Assembly (NCBI GenBank): GCA_947174295.1
Contig: CAMWIG010000073.1
Coordinates: 1 to 9,250, forward strand
DNA: 9,250 bases
Direction: 5' to 3'
DNA from: an uncultured Alistipes sp.
Lineage (GTDB): Bacteria; Bacteroidota; Bacteroidia; Bacteroidales; Rikenellaceae
Shown here: piece after piece, positions 1 through 5,956 of the stretch
Numbering within the stretch: the stretch's first letter is position 1
Layout: every line of letters begins with the position of its first letter
The notes under the pieces: model-generated
Databases searched by the model: none
What the model was told of the DNA's origin: nothing
What the model saw: only the letters and a program-made list of their open reading frames with translations
Translations under genes and position numbers: made by a program

Positions 1-73
1 TTTAATGATACGGCGACCACCGAGATCTACACCTTTTAAGTCGTCGGCAGCGTCATATGTTTATAAGAGACAG
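1..73 (+). other. Illumina P5/Nextera adapter contamination (not genomic)
   Basis: Bases 4-32 match the Illumina P5 flow-cell oligonucleotide exactly. Bases 33-40 sit where the 8-base i5 index belongs (cttttaag). Bases 41-73 match the Nextera read-1 adapter, whose last 19 bases (55-73) are the Tn5 mosaic end. Two differences from the standard adapter are visible, G to T at 56 and at 61. The order P5, index, read-1 primer, mosaic end, insert is that of a Nextera library molecule, so this is sequencing-construct DNA assembled onto a contig end and not a natural transposon. The real insert starts at 74. The adapter happens to be open in the frame of the next gene, so naive gene calling would add about 23 foreign residues to it. 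Confidence 0.98.
55..73 (+). other. Tn5 mosaic end from library tagmentation
   Basis: This is the 19-base mosaic end used by Nextera tagmentation, with two mismatches (56 and 61). It marks the exact junction between construct and genome. It should not be read as a Tn5 or IS50 insertion, because no transposase or second end is present and it is preceded by P5 sequence. Confidence 0.95.
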
Positions 74-1264
74 TTCATGTTCGCCGCCGCCTTCGGATTC
101 GGCTGCACCTCGACTCCGACCGAAGCACGGCTCATCGAAGAGAACCTCAACGTCGCCGTCGCACAAATCGGCAGTCTCAATCGCAGCAGTCTCGAAACAG
201 GCACCCCGCGCATCCCGTCGACATACGCCGACGGCGAGATAAAGTACGTGCCGACCGACGACTGGGTGAGCGGATTCTTCGCCGGAACGCTCTGGCACAT
301 GTACCGCCTCACGGGCGACGAACAGTGGGCCGAAAGCGCACGCCGCCACACCGACATTCTCGACAGCGTGCAGTATCTCACCTGGCATCACGACGTGGGA
401 TTCATGATAAATTGCAGCTACGGCAACGCGCTGCGGTTCGCACCGACGGCCGCCGACACGGCCGTCATGGTGACGGCCGCCCGCTCGCTCGCCACGCGAT
501 ACAGCCCCGAGACCGGCACTATCCTCTCGTGGAACGTCGACCGCGGATGGCAGGCCGAACGCGGATGGCGCTTCCCGGTAATCATCGACAACATGATGAA
601 TCTCGAACTGCTCTTCAAGGCGGCCGAATTCAGCGGCGACAGCTCGCTCTACGACATAGCAGTAAGCCACGCCGACCGCACGCTCGCCGAGCACTTCCGC
701 GAGGACGGCAGCTGCTACCATGTGGTGGATTACGACCCCGAAACCGGCGCGGTACGCCGCCGCTGCACGGCTCAGGGATACGCCGACGAGTCGTCGTGGG
801 CGCGCGGACAGGCATGGGCCATCTACGGATACACGCTCTGCTACCGCTACACCGGCGACGAGCGCTACATGCGCCACGCGGAGAAAGTGTGCCGCTTCGT
901 CATGGAGCACCCCAACATGCCCGAAGACATGGTTCCCTACTGGGATTTCGACGCCCCGAACATCCCCGACGCATGCCGCGACGCTTCGAGCGCCGCAGTC
1001 ATAGCATCGGCGCTCTACGAGCTCTACACCTACGACAACGACCCGCAGATGAAGGAGCGCGCCGACCGAATAGTCGCATCGCTCTCGACCCCCGCCTACC
1101 GTGCGGCCGTGGGCGAAAACGGAGGATTTCTGCTGATGCACTCGGTGGGAAGCATTCCCCACGGCAGCAGCATCGACGTGCCCCTGAACTACGCCGACTA
1201 CTACCTGCTCGAAGCGCTGCTGCGCAAGCAGAACATCGAAAAAGGAGAACCCGTATTGCAATAA
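74..1264 (+). CDS. GH88 unsaturated glucuronyl hydrolase, lipoprotein, 5' truncated
   Basis: Family GH88 enzymes hydrolyse the 4,5-unsaturated uronic acid from the non-reducing end of disaccharides made by polysaccharide lyases. Numbering from the first native Met at 77 (395 residues), the two catalytic-type aspartates are D106 in HHDVGF and D171 in IIDNMMNL. H215, R243 and W247 (in WARGQAW) have the spacing I recall for the substrate-binding residues of Bacillus UGL. The fold should be an (alpha/alpha)6 barrel. The N-terminus reads MFAAAFGFGC, so C10 looks like a lipobox cysteine, but nine residues are too short for a signal peptide. The true start was therefore probably upstream and has been replaced by adapter. 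Residues after the Cys (TSTPTE) lack an early acidic cluster, which suggests the protein faces the periplasm. It lies 4 bp before the PL8 gene, consistent with one operon. Related GH105 enzymes are a less likely alternative. Confidence 0.93.
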   Translation, partial: FMFAAAFGFGCTSTPTEARLIEENLNVAVAQIGSLNRSSLETGTPRIPSTYADGEIKYVPTDDWVSGFFAGTLWHMYRLTGDEQWAESARRHTDILDSVQYLTWHHDVGFMINCSYGNALRFAPTAADTAVMVTAARSLATRYSPETGTILSWNVDRGWQAERGWRFPVIIDNMMNLELLFKAAEFSGDSSLYDIAVSHADRTLAEHFREDGSCYHVVDYDPETGAVRRRCTAQGYADESSWARGQAWAIYGYTLCYRYTGDERYMRHAEKVCRFVMEHPNMPEDMVPYWDFDAPNIPDACRDASSAAVIASALYELYTYDNDPQMKERADRIVASLSTPAYRAAVGENGGFLLMHSVGSIPHGSSIDVPLNYADYYLLEALLRKQNIEKGEPVLQ

Positions 1265-1268
1265 CACC

Positions 1269-4200
1269 ATGCTGCGAGCCGGACTCATACTTCTGTTTGC
1301 GCTGCTGACCCTCGGCACAGCACAGGCACAGCATACGCACGACGTGGCGGACGAACGGATACTATCGTTCGAAGATGGAACCGCTCCCGCCAAAGCCGAC
1401 CGGCATTCGGCAATCGCAGTGTCGGACGCCCATTTCAAGCACTTCGCCCACTCGCTGCGCTGGACGTGGCGCAAGGACGGGGCGCAGCTGACGCTGCCCG
1501 TCGCGGTCGGCTACATGAGTGAAAATCCCGACCCGACGCAGACCAGCATCTCGACATTCGTCTTCTGGCTCTACGCTCCGCAGCCGTTGCAGGGCAAGCT
1601 GCGCTTCGAATTCCGCAAGCAGGGACGCACCTGCTGCCACTTCGACTACGGACTCGACTTCAAGGGCTGGCACGGCGCATGGGTCGCTTTCGACCGCGAC
1701 ATGGAGGGCACGCCCGAAGAGGGAATGGACGAAATCGTGATTCGCGCATGCGGCGTGCGGCGCGGAGAAGTGTACCTCGACCACATCATCGCCTCTTCGT
1801 TTCAGGACTCGCGACAGCATACGGCCGACACGCAGGCGCCGTTCATAAACAAAGGAACGGTCAACCACTGGCTGCAACTGCTCGACTGGTGGAACGACAG
1901 TCTCGACACGGCAGCTGCCGCCGCACCCGCCGACGCCGAGCTGCGCAGCATGGAGCTCATCGGCAGGCGTTTTCGCGAAATGATTCTCGAAGGCAGCAGG
2001 CCGCGCCCGCTCTCCGAGCTTCGCGAGCGGTTCGACGCCTACGGCATAACCGCCAACGACGACGGAACGCTGCGCGGCAAGAGCATATTCTTCGTCCGCT
2101 ACGCCGAGACATACATAAACATGGGCCATCCCGACGTGAAACGCCAGTATGCCGAAGACGGCATGCTGCTGAGCGACTGCAACGACCTGCTGTTCCAGCT
2201 GGCCGTAGCGCACGACGCGGCGAAGAGCGACGCGGAGAGGGCCGAAACCGAGCGTATGTACATACAGCTGACGCGCCACCTGCTCGACCAGGGCTTCACC
2301 GCCGGAAGCGCTCTCGGCACGCTCCACCACTTGGGATACAGCATGCGAAACTTCTATACTGCACCCTATGTCATGCGCGAGGTTCTGCGTCGCGAGGGAA
2401 TGCTCGACGAAGTACAGCAGGCCATGGAGTGGTTCTCGGGACTCGGCGAGGTGAAACGCATCCCCGAGGTGAAGGGAATGGACATCGACGCTTTCAACAC
2501 CTCGCTCACGGGGCGTCTGGCCGCTCTGCTGATTATGGACGACAGCCCTCGCAAGACACTCTATCTGCGCCGGTTCTCGGAGTGGGCGGACAACGGACTG
2601 CAATACGCCGAGGGACTCGCCCCCTGCTTCAAGAGCGACGGTACGGTATACCACCACCGCCGCCACTACCCGGCCTACGCCGTCGGCGGATTCACGGGAG
2701 CCGTCAACGCAGTGTGGCTCTTCGCCGGCACCGACTTCGCCGTAGGCCGCACGGGGCACGAGAACCTCAAACGCGCACTGCTCGAAATGCGGTTCTACTG
2801 CAATCTGCGCTCGTTCCCGCTCGCACTCTCGGGGCGTCATCCCGACGGTCGCGGAGCCCTCATTCCCAAGCACTACGCACGCCTGGCCGAAGCGGGTTCG
2901 CCCGACGGAAGCCGTGCCATAGACCCCGAACTGGCCGCAGCATACATGCGCGTGGCTCCGAAGCCCGGCGACCGATACTCGAAACGGTTCCGGGCGGCAG
3001 GCATCGCCCCTGAGCGCGCACCCGAAGGATGCCGCGTCTACGGCTACAACGCTTCGCTCGCGATGCGCCGCGACGGCTGGCTGCTCACGGCGGCGGGACA
3101 CAGCCGCTACCTCTGGTCGGCCGAGATATATCAGGGCTGCAACCTCTACGGCCGCTACCTGACACACGGCTCGCTGCAACTGCTCGGCGACGGAGAACCG
3201 GTATCGGCATTCGGCAGCGGATTCCGCCAGGAGGGCTGGGACTGGTGCCACATTCCGGGCACTACGGCCGTGGAGATTCCGATGAAGCGAATGGAGGCCA
3301 CGGTTCTCAACGTCGACACCTTCTCGGGATACGAAGAAATGCTGCTCTCCGACGAGACGTTCTGCGGCGGCGCAAGCCATCGCGGACGCAACGGCGCATT
3401 CGGAATGATACTCCACGAGCACGACAAGTACAACGGCTCGCTCCGTGCGCGCAAATCGTTCTTTTTCTTCGACAACCGCGTGATAGCGCTCGGCTCCGAC
3501 ATCGAAAACGACGCCGAGGGAGGCGTGCACACCACCCTCTTCCAGAACACTCTCGACACGACGGTCGCCCCGACACGCATCGACGGTGCGGAGGTCGGCG
3601 CATTCCCCTTCCGCACGACGCTCGCCGACGGCGGATGCCTGCGCGACCGATTCGGCAACGCATGGTTCGTCCCCCGAGGCCGGATATGCGTAACGCGCGA
3701 GCGCCAGCATTCGCTGCACGAAGAGCGCGCCACGCCCACCGAAGGCGACTTCGAACGGGCATGGATCGACCACGGCGAAGGGATGGTGCGCGACGGAAGC
3801 TACGAATATCTCATGCTCGTTCACCCGACAGACAGCCAGGCGGAGGAGTGCACCGCAAGCCTCCCCTACGAGGTATGCGCCTGCAACCGCACGCTGCACG
3901 CCGTGCGCGACCTGACGACGGGCATCTATGCCGCCGTGGCGTTCGAAGCATCCGACAGCCTGCCCGGCTCGGAGTGCGTAGCCGCCGTATCGCGTCCGTG
4001 CATACTCCTCGCGAGCCGCGACACGGACGGAGCGCTGACGCTCAGCGTAGCCGACCCCGACCTTGCACTCTACGAGGGCGAGAGCGACGAGCGTTTCGAT
4101 GCCGACGGCAAGCGCATCGAACGCAGCATCTACTCCCGCACGTGGATAGACAATCCGTCGGCCGAACACGAGGCGGTGCTGACGCTCCGCGGCGAATGGA

Positions 4201-4340
4201 CGACCGACGGAACCTGCGGCTACGCCCGCATCGCCGGCACGGAGCGCGACGCATCGGGCGCGACGTTCACACGCCTCGCCGTGACATGCCGCGAGGGTGC
4301 AACCCGAGAAATACGACTGACCGAAAAAACGCGACTATGA
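1269..4340 (+). CDS. PL8 chondroitin sulfate ABC lyase-type polysaccharide lyase
   Basis: Predicted secreted eliminase of 1023 residues that cleaves chondroitin/dermatan sulfate (and often hyaluronan) to 4,5-unsaturated products. Its length is close to Proteus vulgaris chondroitinase ABC I. Residues 1-20 form a Sec signal ending AQA, with no lipobox, so it is likely periplasmic or exported. The order follows the family: an N-terminal jelly-roll-like domain (about 25-190), an alpha-helical toroid (about 195-580), then beta-sandwich domains. Candidate catalytic residues are H463 and Y470 (HHRRHYPAY), R523 (SGRHPDG) and E619 (SAEIYQG). Their spacing closely matches His501, Tyr508, Arg560 and Glu653 of the Proteus enzyme as I remember it. 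ATG 1269 is the only start giving a complete signal peptide. An AAAGGAG at 1241-1247 is too distant to be a normal ribosome site. The gene overlaps the sulfatase gene by 4 bp. Substrate range within PL8 cannot be read from sequence alone. Confidence 0.93.
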   Translation: MLRAGLILLFALLTLGTAQAQHTHDVADERILSFEDGTAPAKADRHSAIAVSDAHFKHFAHSLRWTWRKDGAQLTLPVAVGYMSENPDPTQTSISTFVFWLYAPQPLQGKLRFEFRKQGRTCCHFDYGLDFKGWHGAWVAFDRDMEGTPEEGMDEIVIRACGVRRGEVYLDHIIASSFQDSRQHTADTQAPFINKGTVNHWLQLLDWWNDSLDTAAAAAPADAELRSMELIGRRFREMILEGSRPRPLSELRERFDAYGITANDDGTLRGKSIFFVRYAETYINMGHPDVKRQYAEDGMLLSDCNDLLFQLAVAHDAAKSDAERAETERMYIQLTRHLLDQGFTAGSALGTLHHLGYSMRNFYTAPYVMREVLRREGMLDEVQQAMEWFSGLGEVKRIPEVKGMDIDAFNTSLTGRLAALLIMDDSPRKTLYLRRFSEWADNGLQYAEGLAPCFKSDGTVYHHRRHYPAYAVGGFTGAVNAVWLFAGTDFAVGRTGHENLKRALLEMRFYCNLRSFPLALSGRHPDGRGALIPKHYARLAEAGSPDGSRAIDPELAAAYMRVAPKPGDRYSKRFRAAGIAPERAPEGCRVYGYNASLAMRRDGWLLTAAGHSRYLWSAEIYQGCNLYGRYLTHGSLQLLGDGEPVSAFGSGFRQEGWDWCHIPGTTAVEIPMKRMEATVLNVDTFSGYEEMLLSDETFCGGASHRGRNGAFGMILHEHDKYNGSLRARKSFFFFDNRVIALGSDIENDAEGGVHTTLFQNTLDTTVAPTRIDGAEVGAFPFRTTLADGGCLRDRFGNAWFVPRGRICVTRERQHSLHEERATPTEGDFERAWIDHGEGMVRDGSYEYLMLVHPTDSQAEECTASLPYEVCACNRTLHAVRDLTTGIYAAVAFEASDSLPGSECVAAVSRPCILLASRDTDGALTLSVADPDLALYEGESDERFDADGKRIERSIYSRTWIDNPSAEHEAVLTLRGEWTTDGTCGYARIAGTERDASGATFTRLAVTCREGATREIRLTEKTRL
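4337..4340 (+). other. ATGA stop/start overlap between lyase and sulfatase
   Basis: The sulfatase ATG (4337-4339) overlaps the TGA stop (4338-4340) of the PL8 gene. This arrangement usually reflects translational coupling within one mRNA. It fixes the sulfatase start, which is supported by an A-rich tract at about 4322-4329 and an immediate signal peptide. Confidence 0.85.
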
Positions 4341-5908
4341 AACAACGAAACATCCTGCCGCTCGTCGGCGCCGCCTCGGCGCTGTGTCTGCCCTCTATCG
4401 CGCAGACGCAGCAGCCCAATATCGTCTACGTCATTCCCGACCAGCTGCGCAACTGCTCGCTCCACTTCTGGGACGATGCGCCGTACAGCGCCTACACGCG
4501 CTGCGCAGCCGATCCGACAATCACACCCGCACTCGACGCATTCGCGGCACAGTCCGTCGTGCTGAGCGAGGCGCACAGCACCTGCCCGGTGAGCAGCCCC
4601 TATCGCGGCATGATGCTCACGGGCATGTTCCCCGAGCGCAACGGAGTGACGCTGAACTGCATGAACCAGCGCCCCGAGAGCACCCTCTCGCCCGACGCCG
4701 TCTGCATCAGCGACGTCCTCTCGCAGGCCGGCTACGACTGCGCCTACATCGGCAAGCTGCACGCCGACTTCCCGACACGCAACAATCCGCAGCGCCCGGG
4801 AACATACGTCGTCGACGGCGACGAGGTGTGGGACGCCTACACGCCGCCCGAGCGCCGGCACGGATTCAACTACTGGTACTCCTACGGCACCTACGACGTG
4901 CACAAGCATCCGCACTACTGGGACACCGAGGGCAACCGCCACGACATCGACGAGTGGTCGCCCAAGCACGAAGTCGACCGGGCCATCGCCTATCTCGACA
5001 ACGAGGGCGGCGTGCGCGATGCGTCGAAGCCGTTCTTCATGATGATTGCCATGAACCCGCCCCACGCACCCTACCGCTCGACCGAGGACTGCATGGAGGA
5101 GGATTATGCGCTCTACCGCGGAAAGAGCGTCTCCGAGCTGCTCGTGCGGCCGAATGCCGACACGACCATGAGCAAGGCCCGTTCGGCGGCCTACTACTTC
5201 GCTTCGGTGACGGGCGTAGACCGCGAATTCGGCCGACTGCTCGATGCGCTGGAAGCTCGCGGTCTCGACGGCAATACAATCGTCGTCTTCACGTCCGACC
5301 ACGGCGAGACGATGTGCAGCCACTCGCTCCGCGACCCGAAGAATTCGATTTACCGCGAATCGTTCAACGTGCCCTTCCTGATTCGCTATCCCGGAGTGTT
5401 GCAGCCGAGAGTCGACGATCTGATGCTCTCGACAACCGACATCATGCCCACGCTGCTGAGTCTGGCCGGTCTGGGCAACAGCATTCCCGCCTCGGTCGAG
5501 GGGCGCGACCTCGCACCCGCGCTCCGCACGGCCGGAGAGGGCGAACGGCCGCGTTCGGCACTATACATCCGCAACCTGAACGGACGCCGCGACAGCGACG
5601 GAATGGTCAGAGGAATATTTCCCGAGGCCCGCGGAATCAAGACCGGCCGCTATACGATGGAGATTGCAATCGACCGCAAACGCGCCGTGAAGCTCATCCG
5701 TCTGTTCGACGATGCGAACGACCCGTACCAGCTCTCGCCGCTCGATGCCGAAGCGAACCGGGAACTCACGGCCGGCCTCTGCGCCGAGCTGGGCGCCGAG
5801 CTCAAACGCAGCAACGACATCTGGTACCGCGAACGGATACTCGAAGAGCTGATTCCATACGGCGACGCCCCGCAAAAGACCGAAACACCCGGAAATAAGC
5901 AACCTTAA
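4337..5908 (+). CDS. S1 family sulfatase, Ser-type active site, exported
   Basis: Sulfatase of the alkaline phosphatase superfamily, 523 residues, expected to remove sulfate esters from glycosaminoglycan chains or fragments. Residues 1 to about 22 form a Sec signal peptide (cleavage near SIA-Q). Recognisable S1 elements in order: metal-site D35-Q36 (VIPDQLR), the formylglycine motif at 83-90 (CPVSSPYR), GK-x-H at K140/H142, H242 (PPHAP), D321-H322 (TSDHGE) and a K335...Y339 pair. In the activation motif, S86-S87-P88-Y89-R90 fits S-x-P-x-R, so S86 is probably the residue oxidised to formylglycine. C83 does not have the C-x-P-x-R spacing. A Ser-type enzyme would need a radical SAM maturase (anSME), which is not in this window. 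The frame stays open far upstream (to 3029), but that stretch overlaps the PL8 gene and is arginine-rich noise. Neighbours suggest a GalNAc 4-O or 6-O sulfate target, but the position is not determined. Confidence 0.92.
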   Translation: MKQRNILPLVGAASALCLPSIAQTQQPNIVYVIPDQLRNCSLHFWDDAPYSAYTRCAADPTITPALDAFAAQSVVLSEAHSTCPVSSPYRGMMLTGMFPERNGVTLNCMNQRPESTLSPDAVCISDVLSQAGYDCAYIGKLHADFPTRNNPQRPGTYVVDGDEVWDAYTPPERRHGFNYWYSYGTYDVHKHPHYWDTEGNRHDIDEWSPKHEVDRAIAYLDNEGGVRDASKPFFMMIAMNPPHAPYRSTEDCMEEDYALYRGKSVSELLVRPNADTTMSKARSAAYYFASVTGVDREFGRLLDALEARGLDGNTIVVFTSDHGETMCSHSLRDPKNSIYRESFNVPFLIRYPGVLQPRVDDLMLSTTDIMPTLLSLAGLGNSIPASVEGRDLAPALRTAGEGERPRSALYIRNLNGRRDSDGMVRGIFPEARGIKTGRYTMEIAIDRKRAVKLIRLFDDANDPYQLSPLDAEANRELTAGLCAELGAELKRSNDIWYRERILEELIPYGDAPQKTETPGNKQP

Positions 5909-5956
5909 ACTAACACACGATAACGAAACGAGAAATTCTAACCAAAAAATGATCTT
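5909..5956 (+). other. 48-bp AT-richer intergenic gap with A-rich leader
   Basis: This is the longest gap between genes and visibly lower in GC than its surroundings. It holds an A-run at 5944-5949, about 8 bases before the next ATG. That is the usual look of Bacteroidota translation starts, which rely on A-rich upstream sequence rather than Shine-Dalgarno pairing. I see no TAnnTTTG/TTTG promoter pair and no hairpin with a T-run, so the downstream genes are most simply read through from the sulfatase. A weak internal promoter cannot be excluded. Confidence 0.5.

Noticed and set aside
1241..1247. AAAGGAG as ribosome binding site of the PL8 gene
   Set aside because: It lies about 21 bases before the ATG, inside the GH88 coding sequence, too far for a functional Shine-Dalgarno. 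Starts in this group are mostly not Shine-Dalgarno driven.
53..1474. 473-codon minus-strand open frame covering GH88 and running into the adapter
   Set aside because: It ends inside adapter sequence (product ends SLINI from the reversed mosaic end), covers a well-supported GH88 gene and has no domain.
1362..4169. 935-codon open frame on the minus strand opposite the PL8 gene
   Set aside because: It mirrors a real gene with clear domains and catalytic residues on the plus strand. Its product is low-complexity, rich in Val, Ala, Arg and Glu, with no recognisable motif. Long antisense frames are expected where GC-rich codons exclude stops.
3029..4336. In-frame upstream extension of the sulfatase gene giving a 959-residue protein
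   Set aside because: The extra 436 residues are an arginine-rich out-of-frame reading of the PL8 gene. The ATG at 4337 opens directly into a signal peptide and makes a typical ATGA coupling.
4373..4390. Possible lipobox at C17 of the sulfatase (SALC)
   Set aside because: Leucine precedes the cysteine where Gly, Ala or Ser is required, and a normal signal peptidase I site (SIA-Q) follows, so a Sec signal is preferred.
4384..5898. 504-codon plus-strand frame within the sulfatase gene
   Set aside because: Arg/Ala/His-rich shadow of the sulfatase in another frame, with no motif and no start-region signal.
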